Positions 1 to 6,842 of a DNA stretch of 33,604 bases are shown one piece after another; the first letter of the stretch is position 1, and each line of letters begins with the position of its first letter. The DNA is taken from NCBI GenBank assembly GCA_902540805.1, contig CACBON010000012.1, forward strand, positions 1 to 33,604. The letters are read 5' to 3'. A program made the position numbers and the translations under genes. The notes under the pieces were generated by a model. That model did no database searches. It saw only the letters and a program-made list of their open reading frames with translations, and was not told the origin of the DNA. Source of the stretch: an uncultured Alphaproteobacteria bacterium. Lineage in GTDB: Bacteria; Pseudomonadota; Alphaproteobacteria; Methylaequorales; Methylaequoraceae.

Positions 1-633
1 TTTTGAAAATTTTTCAATATTTTCTTCTCTTGCTAAATAAACTTTGTCCCTTGTATGGAGACCAGATACCCATCTCCATGACAATGTATTGGACGCAGCA
101 TCAGCGTCTAATAGATTTTTATAAAAAAAATCTGCTCCTAGTTCCCATGGAAGGTTTAATGTGAAGATCCATATACTCGCAAACCACATTCTTGAATGAT
201 TATGAAGATATCCGGTTTTAGTTAACTCGTTTGACCAAAAATCAAAGCACTCTATTCCTGTTCTAGAGTTTACAGCTTTTTCATAATCTTTCTCTATATT
301 TGAACCATTGAGGTCTTTTTTTAAGGTATTTAAATTATCTATATAATCATTCCAAACTTCAGGTCTACTTTCTAACCAACCTTTCCAGTAGGTTCTCCAG
401 AAAACTTCTTGAATAAATTTTTCAATTAATTGAAAATTGTATTTTTTTAAACAAGATGTGATTACTTCTCTTTCATGAAGTATTCTTCTTTTTATAAAAG
501 GTGACAAAGAGGATACATTACTTCTGTTTTCAGGACCATTGTCGAAGTTTCTGTGTTTAGAATAGTCTTTTAATCCATTCTCGATAAATTCATCTAGTTT
601 TGATTTAGCAGATTGATAACTTGGAGGAATCAT
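1..633 (-). CDS. Photolyase/cryptochrome-like FAD-binding protein, 5' part only (cut by window start)
   Basis: I translated this from the reverse strand; the frame is open to base 1, about 211 residues. The product matches the C-terminal FAD-binding domain of photolyases and cryptochromes: a helical start with LSPFIKRRIL, then EVFWRTYWKGWLESRPEVW, then HNHSRMWFASIWIF, LPWELGADFF and DADAASNTLSWRWVSG, the conserved flavin-pocket region. It begins directly with this domain, so the N-terminal alpha/beta antenna domain of true photolyases is absent. In known families this points to a FAD-binding light-responsive or DNA-repair relative; actual repair activity is not shown. The start could also be the in-frame ATG at 651, but that ATG lies in the loop of a terminator-like hairpin, so 633 is preferred. 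Neither start has a good ribosome-binding site. Confidence 0.85.
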   Translation of the reverse strand, partial: MIPPSYQSAKSKLDEFIENGLKDYSKHRNFDNGPENRSNVSSLSPFIKRRILHEREVITSCLKKYNFQLIEKFIQEVFWRTYWKGWLESRPEVWNDYIDNLNTLKKDLNGSNIEKDYEKAVNSRTGIECFDFWSNELTKTGYLHNHSRMWFASIWIFTLNLPWELGADFFYKNLLDADAASNTLSWRWVSGLHTRDKVYLAREENIEKFSK

Positions 634-637
634 TTTG

Positions 638-664
638 AAAAAAGGCAGCATAAAACTGCCTTTT
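638..664 (-). terminator. Intrinsic terminator after the small exported-protein gene
   Basis: A 9-bp perfect stem (640-648 with 656-664, core GGCAG/CTGCC) with a 7-base loop is followed on the minus strand by a run of six T. It lies 3 bases past the stop codon of the 50-residue gene and just before the photolyase-like gene, so it could end the upstream transcript or attenuate the downstream one. Confidence 0.7.
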
Positions 665-667
665 AAT

Positions 668-820
668 TTAGTTTGATTTGGTTTCTTTAGTAGTTTCTGT
701 AGTTTCGTCGCTTGTTTCTTTAATTTCTTTATGACCTCCACTACAATGTGCAGCTTCGGAATAATTAGAGAAAAGAAGTGTTGAAATACAAAAAGATAAT
801 GCTATCAAAAATTTATTCAT
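668..820 (-). CDS. Small exported Cys/His and Thr/Glu-rich protein, 50 aa
   Basis: This short gene was found by reading the reverse strand. The product starts MNKFLIALSFCISTLLFS, a clear signal peptide with a probable cut after SEA, leaving a mature peptide of about 27 residues that begins AHCSGGHKE and ends in a polar Thr/Glu/Lys tail. The start is well supported: AAGGAG (827-832, minus) lies 6 bases before the ATG, one of the best ribosome-binding sites in the window. An intrinsic terminator follows the stop. The CxGGH motif could bind a metal, but this is a guess and I do not recognise a named family. The strong translation signal and the signal peptide argue that it is real. Confidence 0.75.
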   Translation of the reverse strand: MNKFLIALSFCISTLLFSNYSEAAHCSGGHKEIKETSDETTETTKETKSN

Positions 821-826
821 GGTTAA

Positions 827-832
827 CTCCTT
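827..832 (-). promoter_or_regulatory. Strong ribosome-binding site of the 50-aa exported protein
   Basis: On the minus strand this reads AAGGAG, 6 bases before the ATG at 820. Strong Shine-Dalgarno sequences are uncommon in this window, so it supports the small gene. Confidence 0.7.
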
Positions 833-871
833 TTTATTCATATAATTTGTAATTAATTTCTCAAAATCAAC

Positions 872-1039
872 CTATTTTGTGGAAGCTGAGTCATTTTTTT
901 TTATTTGCATTTTTTTAAACTTGTCAAAAACTTTATCTTTATTCACTAACATTCCAATTGTCGCACCAGTTATGAAGGCTCCAGCAGTTAATGCCCCTGT
1001 AACAAAAGCTGATTTTATTGCAAAGTTTATTAATTTCAT
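872..1039 (-). CDS. Small single-span membrane protein, 55 aa, hypothetical
   Basis: Read on the reverse strand, this gives MKLINFAIKSAFVTGALTAG, then AFITGATIGMLV, then a Lys-rich polar tail ending NDSASTK. The hydrophobic stretch (about residues 6-32) is rich in Gly, Ala and Thr with small residues regularly spaced, like a glycine-zipper membrane helix, and is followed by a basic, probably cytoplasmic tail. AGGA lies a few bases before the ATG. The plus-strand frame across the same bases gives only a Phe/Ile-rich shadow. It shares strand with the 50-residue exported gene 51 bases downstream and may be co-transcribed with it. No function is recognised; its size and composition resemble YtxH-like or small stress membrane peptides, which is only a loose resemblance. 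Confidence 0.6.
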   Translation of the reverse strand: MKLINFAIKSAFVTGALTAGAFITGATIGMLVNKDKVFDKFKKMQIKKNDSASTK

Positions 1040-1108
1040 ACTAATCCTATTCTATATTTTATATATTACTGTAATCTAATTCTTATACGATTTTATTAAC
1101 AAATTTTA

Positions 1109-1741
1109 ATGAAAAAAAAAATACTTTTCAAATATTATAATTTTTTATTACAAGATACTTATAACAGAACAATAAAGCATAACGGATTCACACCTTGTGG
1201 AGTATGCTGGAATAATAAAAAATCACAGTATATTAGGTTTGATATTTTAACTTCTCTACTAAAAAAGTTTTCATTCAATACTGGACTTAAGATCGCTGAC
1301 GTAGGTTGCGGTTACGCGGAATTGCTTAATTATCTCATTGAAAAGAACATAATATTTGAATATGAGGGTTATGACATTAATAAACAAATGATAAACTACT
1401 GCAAAAATAAATTCTTTAATTTCAATTTTTATTTAAATAATTCCCCAATAAATTATTGTGACGTTTCTATAATGTCTGGAACATATAATTATGCTGTAAC
1501 GGATAATATCGAATCATGGGAAAGTTATGTTATTCATAATCTTTCAGAATGCCTTAAAAAAAGTAGATTAGGCATAGCTTTCAATCTTCAATTTGAAAAA
1601 AAAAGAAACATAAGAAATAATATTTATTATACGAATGTTCAGTATATGTTCGGTTTGCTAAAACGTAAGTTCATAAAAATTGAAAAGTATTATTCATACG
1701 CATCTTCAAAAGATATTTACTTTTTAATCTATAAAAATTGA
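1109..1741 (+). CDS. Class I SAM-dependent methyltransferase, unknown substrate
   Basis: A 210-residue protein with the Rossmann-type SAM site: motif I ADVGCGYAELL near residues 63-73, and the acidic ribose-binding position in YEGYDINKQMI near 86-96. A later SGTYNY segment (about 127) and GIAFNLQFE are typical of an uncharacterised bacterial methyltransferase group with an N-terminal segment like CWNNKKSQYIRF. The substrate cannot be inferred; a small molecule or a protein side chain are both possible. It is transcribed alone on the plus strand, divergent from the small genes at 668-1039, and its 3' end overlaps the 3' end of trmL by 13 bases in convergent orientation. The start ATG follows an AT-rich leader with no ribosome-binding site. 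Confidence 0.75.
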   Translation: MKKKILFKYYNFLLQDTYNRTIKHNGFTPCGVCWNNKKSQYIRFDILTSLLKKFSFNTGLKIADVGCGYAELLNYLIEKNIIFEYEGYDINKQMINYCKNKFFNFNFYLNNSPINYCDVSIMSGTYNYAVTDNIESWESYVIHNLSECLKKSRLGIAFNLQFEKKRNIRNNIYYTNVQYMFGLLKRKFIKIEKYYSYASSKDIYFLIYKN

Positions 1742-2196
1742 AATTTATTTTGTCTCAATGCTTCATAGATGACTATGGCAACTGAATTTGCAAGATTCAA
1801 ACTTCTACTTCCATAAATCATTGGAATTGAAATTTTCTTTGAATTCTCAAATTCTTTTAAAATTTTTTTTGGAATACCCTTTGATTCCGACCCAAAAATG
1901 AAACAATCATTTTTAAAGTATTTTTTTTCTGTAAAAGTCTTTTCCCCATATTTGGTGACTATAAAATACCTTTTAAATAGGCCTTTATTAATGAAATCAA
2001 AAATATTTTCATGAACAGATATTTTTACATTTTTAATGTAATCCATGCCAGCTCTTCTCAAAGACTTTTCGTTTAAGCTGAATCCCATTGGTTTTATTAG
2101 GTGAAGACAACAACCAGTATTCGCGCAAAGTCGAATAATATTACCAGTATTAGGAGGAATTTCTGGATTAAAAAGAACAACTCCAAATAAATGCAT
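1729..2196 (-). CDS. trmL: tRNA (cytidine/uridine-34-2'-O)-methyltransferase TrmL
   Basis: A 155-residue SPOUT-fold enzyme that methylates the 2'-OH of the wobble base in tRNA-Leu isoacceptors in the family's known members. Hallmarks are all present: LFNPEIPPNTGNIIRLCANT near the N-terminus, IKPMGFSL, the knot-region FIFGSESKGIP near residue 100, and the C-terminal SAM-binding loop IPMIYGSRSLNLANSVAIV. The length is normal for TrmL/YibK. TATAAT (2204-2209, minus) lies 7 bases before the ATG, with no Shine-Dalgarno sequence, so the transcript may be leaderless even though a small gene sits 23 bases upstream on the same strand. A tRNA-Leu gene, its likely type of substrate, lies 3.2 kb away. 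Confidence 0.93.
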   Translation of the reverse strand: MHLFGVVLFNPEIPPNTGNIIRLCANTGCCLHLIKPMGFSLNEKSLRRAGMDYIKNVKISVHENIFDFINKGLFKRYFIVTKYGEKTFTEKKYFKNDCFIFGSESKGIPKKILKEFENSKKISIPMIYGSRSLNLANSVAIVIYEALRQNKFQFL

Positions 2197-2203
2197 TATT
2201 TAA

Positions 2204-2209
2204 ATTATA
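2204..2209 (-). promoter_or_regulatory. Candidate -10 box of trmL (leaderless arrangement)
   Basis: TATAAT on the minus strand ends 7 bases before the trmL ATG. A transcript would begin at or next to the start codon. No convincing -35 box is visible at the normal distance. Confidence 0.4.
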
Positions 2210-2219
2210 ATGGGATGAT

Positions 2220-2405
2220 CTAAACTAGAAAGTTTTTTAATACTTTTTTGTAATTAGATTCAGAGTTAAACCATTGAATGAGATTGCCTCCTGTGAAACC
2301 TGTCATTTTTACGTCAATAAACCATTGCTTTACGTCAACATCCCATCCATAAAAAACGTCAAGTTGGACACTTTTTTTATTAACAGATTTAAAGTTTCTA
2401 GGCAT
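2220..2405 (-). CDS. Hypothetical small protein, 61 aa
   Basis: A short protein with composition unlike the AT-driven shadows around it: it contains three Trp and several Gly and Asp residues, as in VFYGWDVDVKQWFIDV and TGFTGGNLIQWF. No signal peptide or membrane helix is seen. It lies 23 bases upstream of trmL on the same strand and 85 bases after the end of bioB. The ATG has no clear ribosome-binding site. I do not recognise the family. Trp-rich short segments and good spacing support a real gene, but the length leaves it uncertain. Confidence 0.5.
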   Translation of the reverse strand: MPRNFKSVNKKSVQLDVFYGWDVDVKQWFIDVKMTGFTGGNLIQWFNSESNYKKVLKNFLV

Positions 2406-2490
2406 ACATGATAAATAGTTATTTTAAAGTTAACTGCAATGGAGATTTTGCAAGTTTTAGACCAGAATTTAAATTGAATAAGATTTTTTT

Positions 2491-3498
2491 CTAATAATTA
2501 ACTGTTGAGGCAATCTTATCGGTAAATATTATCAAATATTTATTAATAAGTTCCTTTGAATTTGATTTGTTTATTTGTTTGAATTGTTTTATTAACTCTT
2601 TATCCCTCTCCATGTCGTTATTTTTTGTTGTGAGAAGTGAGTCACCGTAAAATATTGAATTGGCTCCAGACAAAAGGCAAAGCATTTGAGTTTCATTTGA
2701 TAGATATTTTCTTCCTGCTGACAATCTTATTCTAGATTTTGGCATTATAATTCTTGCTGTCGCAATCATAATTATCATTTCCTCTGGTTCAACTATTTTC
2801 TGATTTTGTAGAGGTGTCCCTTCAACAGGAACTAACGCATTAATTGGAACACTCTCAGGTTGAGGTTCTAAATTTGCCAATACTCTCAGCATTTCAGCTC
2901 TATCATTCCATGATTCACCCATTCCAATTATTCCCCCTGAACAAACACTAATTCCTGCCATACGAGCATTCTGAATGGTTTCTAACCTTTCGTCAAAAGT
3001 TCGTGTCGTAATAATTTTTTTATAATAATCTGGTGAGGTATCGATATTGTGATTATATGCATCAAGTCCTGCATCTTTAAGTCTTTCTGCTTGATCTTTC
3101 GTAATTGAGCCTAACGTAACACATGCTTCAAGATCAAGTGATTTGACTTTCTTTATCATTTCTATAACTGTATCAAGATCTTTTCCGTCTCTTAACTTTT
3201 TCCATGCAGCCCCCATACAAAATCTATTTGCTCCATTTTTCTTAGCTAACTTCGCAGCTTTTATCACTTCGGAAACATCTATAAGATTCTCTTTTTTTAA
3301 ATTTACATTGTAATGAGCTGACTGAGGACAATACTTACAGTCCTCGGGACAACTTCCTGTTTTAATTGAAATTAAAGATGCTAGTTGAACATCTCCATTT
3401 TCAAAGTTTTCTTTATGTATTTCTTGTGCTTTAAAAATAAGTTCGTTTAAAGGGAGTGAAAAAAGATTGTTGATTTGCTCAGAGGTAATTTTATTCAT
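2491..3498 (-). CDS. bioB: Biotin synthase BioB
   Basis: Radical-SAM enzyme that inserts sulfur into dethiobiotin to form biotin. The radical cluster motif CPEDCKYC (CxxxCxxC) follows SIKTG, and MGAAWK, LEACVTLG, AGLDAYNHNIDT, CSGGIIGMGE, PINALVPVEGTPL and RLSAGR are all BioB-specific blocks, including the Arg that holds the second (2Fe-2S) cluster. Three in-frame ATGs exist (3534, 3513, 3498). I chose 3498 because the upstream secreted-protein gene stops at 3500, the product then starts just before the conserved helix EQINNLFSLPLNELIF, and no start has a strong ribosome-binding site; 3513 is nearly as likely. No other bio genes are adjacent, but birA lies at 27508. Confidence 0.95.
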   Translation of the reverse strand: MNKITSEQINNLFSLPLNELIFKAQEIHKENFENGDVQLASLISIKTGSCPEDCKYCPQSAHYNVNLKKENLIDVSEVIKAAKLAKKNGANRFCMGAAWKKLRDGKDLDTVIEMIKKVKSLDLEACVTLGSITKDQAERLKDAGLDAYNHNIDTSPDYYKKIITTRTFDERLETIQNARMAGISVCSGGIIGMGESWNDRAEMLRVLANLEPQPESVPINALVPVEGTPLQNQKIVEPEEMIIMIATARIIMPKSRIRLSAGRKYLSNETQMLCLLSGANSIFYGDSLLTTKNNDMERDKELIKQFKQINKSNSKELINKYLIIFTDKIASTVNY

Positions 3499-3499
3499 T

Positions 3500-3994
3500 T
3501 TAATTTGATTCATAGTTGGGAAGAAACATTTCACCAGTACAAAAAAGATACTCTAACCTTACTTTCGAATCAATAGGTCCTTTAATTTGATAAGAAGATT
3601 CATCAATAAAAATATTTCCACCACCTATTAAAATTTCCTGAAAGAAGAAAGACATCGAATCCTGATTTGTTTCTCCAGACATAAAAAAATTTGGTTCAGA
3701 CTTGATTTTTTGAGTAACAATTTTGCTTAGTTCTAAGGAAGCTGTAATAATATTTGCTTTCTCCACTTGATTTTTTGATACAATTTTGAATTGAGTTAAA
3801 GTATTATTTCCTTCTGTTTTTTTTACATAGACCATTGCTTCAGTTAAAAATTCATTATGATTAAAAACGAAACTTAAACCACACTCTTCAGGAACATTAT
3901 TATCCAATTTGATAATTGAATTAACTTTAACTGCAGCTAATGCTATTTTAAAAGAAAATACAGAAATCACAAAAGTTAAGCAAAATTTTTTCAT
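3500..3994 (-). CDS. Secreted hypothetical protein, 164 aa
   Basis: The N-terminus MKKFCLTFVISVFSFKIALA is a good signal peptide with an ALA-A cut site, so the mature protein of about 144 residues should be periplasmic. It has two Cys after the signal, one near residue 38 (EECGLSF) and one near 152 (LFCTGE), far apart in sequence and able to form one disulfide. Alternating hydrophobic and polar stretches suggest a beta-rich fold. I do not recognise the family. It sits directly upstream of bioB and probably shares its transcript, but nothing links it to biotin. TATAAA (4009-4014, minus) lies 14 bases before the start, inside the oppositely oriented nnr gene. Confidence 0.75.
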   Translation of the reverse strand: MKKFCLTFVISVFSFKIALAAVKVNSIIKLDNNVPEECGLSFVFNHNEFLTEAMVYVKKTEGNNTLTQFKIVSKNQVEKANIITASLELSKIVTQKIKSEPNFFMSGETNQDSMSFFFQEILIGGGNIFIDESSYQIKGPIDSKVRLEYLFCTGEMFLPNYESN

Positions 3995-5383
3995 ATGAAC
4001 CAGCCGAATTTATACACAATAAACCAAATCAAAGAATCTGAAAATCTTTATATAAAAAAAAATTCATTAAACAAGTTATTTGACAATGCAACAACAAAAA
4101 TAATCACTTTCATAAAAAAAAATTATAAAAAAAAGAAAATTCTATTTGTTTGCGGTCCGGGAAATAATGGAATGGATGGAAAGTTAACATATAACAAAAT
4201 ATCAGAGAAATATCATGTAAGTATTTTTACATTTGATAGCAACGATAAGATAAACCTTAATAAATTTAAAAACTTAATTCAAAATTCGGAAATAATTTTT
4301 GATTGTATTTTTGGCACAGGATTAAATAAAAAAATCTCTGGAAACAACAAAAAAATCATAGAATTAATTAATAAATCAAATAAAAAAATAGTTGCAGTAG
4401 ATATTCCTAGTGGTTTGCATGGTGATTCAGGTGAAAGAATGGGCACATGCATTGTCGCTGACACAACGCTAGCAATGGGTTTTCTAAAACCAGGGTATTT
4501 TTTGCATCCTGCCAAAGAATTTATAGGGAAACTAGAATTACTTGATTTAGGTCTACCTGTTCCAAATTTTAAACCAAATATTAAACTAGTTAATAAAAAA
4601 AATATTAATAATATTCCTTCTCATAACTCTAACATTAACAAATACGATAAAGGTCATGTTTTGATTATAGGAGGAGAAATGGCTGGTGCCTCAAGACTAG
4701 TTGCATACTCTTCAAGAAAAACTGGATGCGGACTTTCAACAATTTCTGTTGAAGAAAAGAATTTGAAATTTTACTCTCAAACTGAACCTGGGACAATCAT
4801 CAAAATTTTTAACAATTCTGATTTAATCAACAAGGATGTTTTAGTAATAGGTCCGGGGTTAGGAAAAAGTTTCAAAATAAAAAAATTACTAGAAATTATA
4901 GATTTATTTCATGGACCCAAAATTTTAGATGCAGATGCGATAAGTATATTTGAAAATAAAAAAAAACAATTTTCAAAATTCTTAATGAAACAAAAAAACG
5001 TTATTTTGACTCCTCACACTGGTGAGTTTAAAAGAGTGTTTAATTATTCTAATAAATTATCAAAATTAAATAATTGCCTTGAAGCATCTAAACTGATTGG
5101 TAATTGTGTATTACTGAAAGGTAATGACTCTGTTATTGCATTTCCAAATGAAAATATATGGATTAATAATTTGGCAAATCAAAATTTAGCAACTGCTGGA
5201 TCAGGTGATGTTTTATGTGGAATTATTGCTGGACTTCTAGCGCAAAAAATGACAATAGAAGATGCGATGCCTGCATCATTGTTGATTCAAAGTAAAATTT
5301 CAAAAAATAAAAAAAATGTTGTTGTAGAGGATTTTTTAAGTGAAATTCCAATTGCTATAAATTCTTTAAAAAAAAATAATTGA
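3995..5383 (+). CDS. nnr: Bifunctional NAD(P)H-hydrate epimerase / ADP-dependent dehydratase
   Basis: This fused repair enzyme restores hydrated, inactive NADHX and NADPHX. The N-terminal YjeF epimerase domain (about residues 1-200) has CGPGNNGMDG, IFDCIFGTGL and VAVDIPSGLHGDSG. The C-terminal ribokinase-like dehydratase (about 215-462) has KGHVLIIGGEMAGASRLV, VIGPGLGKS, ILDADAISIF, VILTPHTGEFKRVF, LLKGNDSVIA and the catalytic loop ATAGSGDVLCGIIAG. The length of 462 fits the fused family, slightly short. The usual GNNGGDG loop reads GNNGMDG here. The start ATG touches the start codon of the minus-strand secreted gene, so its promoter or leader must lie within that gene, or the mRNA is leaderless. 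The tRNA-Leu/tig unit begins 39 bases downstream. Confidence 0.93.
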   Translation: MNQPNLYTINQIKESENLYIKKNSLNKLFDNATTKIITFIKKNYKKKKILFVCGPGNNGMDGKLTYNKISEKYHVSIFTFDSNDKINLNKFKNLIQNSEIIFDCIFGTGLNKKISGNNKKIIELINKSNKKIVAVDIPSGLHGDSGERMGTCIVADTTLAMGFLKPGYFLHPAKEFIGKLELLDLGLPVPNFKPNIKLVNKKNINNIPSHNSNINKYDKGHVLIIGGEMAGASRLVAYSSRKTGCGLSTISVEEKNLKFYSQTEPGTIIKIFNNSDLINKDVLVIGPGLGKSFKIKKLLEIIDLFHGPKILDADAISIFENKKKQFSKFLMKQKNVILTPHTGEFKRVFNYSNKLSKLNNCLEASKLIGNCVLLKGNDSVIAFPNENIWINNLANQNLATAGSGDVLCGIIAGLLAQKMTIEDAMPASLLIQSKISKNKKNVVVEDFLSEIPIAINSLKKNN

Positions 5384-5422
5384 TTTACGTTCAATAATGT
5401 TGTTTTTTATTTAGAACTATAA

Positions 5423-5507
5423 GCGGGCGTGGCGGAATTGGTAGACGCGCTAGATTTAGGTTCTAGTGACTTATGTCGTGTGGGTTCAAGTCCCTCCGCC
5501 CGTACCA
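5423..5507 (+). tRNA. tRNA-Leu (anticodon TAG)
   Basis: An 85-base tRNA with encoded CCA. The 7-bp acceptor stem GCGGGCG pairs with CGCCCGT (one G-T pair at the end). The anticodon stem CTAGA/TCTAG encloses loop TTTAGGT with anticodon TAG, reading CUN leucine codons. A variable arm typical of class II tRNA-Leu and the T-loop GGTTCAAGTCC are present. The trigger-factor start codon is only 6 bases after the CCA. Confidence 0.97.
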
Positions 5508-5513
5508 AAAATT

Positions 5514-6842
5514 ATGGATATTAAAGAATTAAAAAATACTGATAAGCTCTCAGTTGAGTGGTTAGTCACAATACCTTCTTCAAAAATTAACATTGAACTA
5601 GATAAAAAATATTTTGAGTTAATGAGCAAAGTAAATTTACCTGGTTTCAGACCTGGAAAAGTTCCTAAAACTATAATAAAAAAAAGATTTGGACAGAATG
5701 TTGTTTCTGAGGTTTTAGATAAAATTATAAATGAAACTCTAACTAATGTTGTAAAAGAAAAAAAACTTAAACCATCGGTTCAACCAAAAGTCGAGATAAA
5801 AAAATATGAAGAGGGAAATGAACTTCAATTTAGTGCAAGTTTTCAATTAATGCCAGATATTCCAGATTTTGATTTAAAAAAAATTATCGTTGAAAAATCA
5901 AAGTTAAAGATATCAGATAAAGACATTGACAACACGCTTTCTCAGATTGCCGACAAACATGAACGATTTACCCCTCTAAAAACAAAGAGAAAAACTAAAA
6001 CCGGCGATTTGGTGTTGTTTGATTACGAAGGAAAAATAGATAAAAAAAGGTTCAATGGAAGTTCCGGTAAAGACGAAACAGTTGTATTGGGATCAAATAA
6101 ATACATACCCGGTTATGAAGATCAGATGATCAATTTAGGAATAGGAGAACACAAAACTATTAAGGTTGTTTTTCCAGCCGATTACAGAGAAAAAAAAATT
6201 GCAGGAAAAAAAGCTGAATTTTCCCTTGAAATTAAGGATATTCAGGAAAGAGTCAAAAAAATTGAAATTGATGATAAACTAGCTGAGGAGTTAGGAGAAA
6301 AAAATTTGGATGAGTTGAAAAAAAAAATTGAAGAAAATATGAACAAAGATTTTGAAAATCTATCTCTTTTAAAAATGAGAAGAGAGGCAACTGAAAAAAT
6401 TCTTAAAAATTTTGAATTTCAAATTCCTTCTAAAATGATCGATGAAGAATTCAATTTTTTAAAGTCTCAAGCAGAGAAAAAAGATCAAAAAGAATCTGAG
6501 ATTAAAAAACTTGCCAATAGAAGAGTTAAATTGGGTTTAATAATAAATTCAGTTGCTGAAAAAAATGAAATAAAGATAACTGACTCTGATTTAACTCAAG
6601 CGGTAGTCGGTGAAGCAAGCAAGTACCCTGGACAAGAAAAACAAGTTGTTGAATTTTATAAAAACAATCCAAAACTTATGAATAACCTTAGAGGTGTTGC
6701 TTTGGAAGAAAAAGTTATGAAGTTTATTGTAAATAGTTGTGAAAAAAAAGAAAATGAGTGTACTATTGACGAACTCTTTAAATCCGATTTCTTACAGAAT
6801 GAGAAGAAAATGATTTCAAATAAAAAAAAGGAGAAAAAATAA
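5514..6842 (+). CDS. tig: Trigger factor (ribosome-bound chaperone and prolyl isomerase)
   Basis: A 442-residue chaperone that binds nascent chains at the ribosome exit. The ribosome-docking signature [17 protein letters not shown] lies near residues 44-60. The FKBP-type PPIase domain follows (about 160-245: [31 protein letters not shown]), then the long helical C-terminal arm domain and a Lys-rich end. The frame is open back into tRNA-Leu (to 5466), but that part encodes tRNA sequence; the ATG at 5514 begins [16 protein letters not shown] as in the family. No ribosome-binding site fits in the 6-base gap after the tRNA. The stop overlaps the clpP start by one base (TAATG), which suggests translational coupling in a folding and degradation operon. 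Confidence 0.95.
   Translation: MDIKELKNTDKLSVEWLVTIPSSKINIELDKKYFELMSKVNLPGFRPGKVPKTIIKKRFGQNVVSEVLDKIINETLTNVVKEKKLKPSVQPKVEIKKYEEGNELQFSASFQLMPDIPDFDLKKIIVEKSKLKISDKDIDNTLSQIADKHERFTPLKTKRKTKTGDLVLFDYEGKIDKKRFNGSSGKDETVVLGSNKYIPGYEDQMINLGIGEHKTIKVVFPADYREKKIAGKKAEFSLEIKDIQERVKKIEIDDKLAEELGEKNLDELKKKIEENMNKDFENLSLLKMRREATEKILKNFEFQIPSKMIDEEFNFLKSQAEKKDQKESEIKKLANRRVKLGLIINSVAEKNEIKITDSDLTQAVVGEASKYPGQEKQVVEFYKNNPKLMNNLRGVALEEKVMKFIVNSCEKKENECTIDELFKSDFLQNEKKMISNKKKEKK

Noticed and set aside
879-1079. 66-residue plus-strand frame opposite the small membrane protein
   Set aside because: Phe/Ile-rich, no ribosome-binding site; the minus-strand frame at 872-1039 reads better as a protein.
2408-2494. 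28-residue plus-strand frame starting MINSYFKVN
   Set aside because: Too short, no ribosome-binding site and it runs into the end of bioB.
4279-4515. 78-residue minus-strand frame inside nnr
   Set aside because: Shadow of the well-supported nnr coding frame; no start signals.
5466-5513. In-frame extension of tig into tRNA-Leu (MTYVVWVQVPPPVPKI)
   Set aside because: These codons are tRNA-Leu sequence; the family N-terminus begins at the ATG at 5514.
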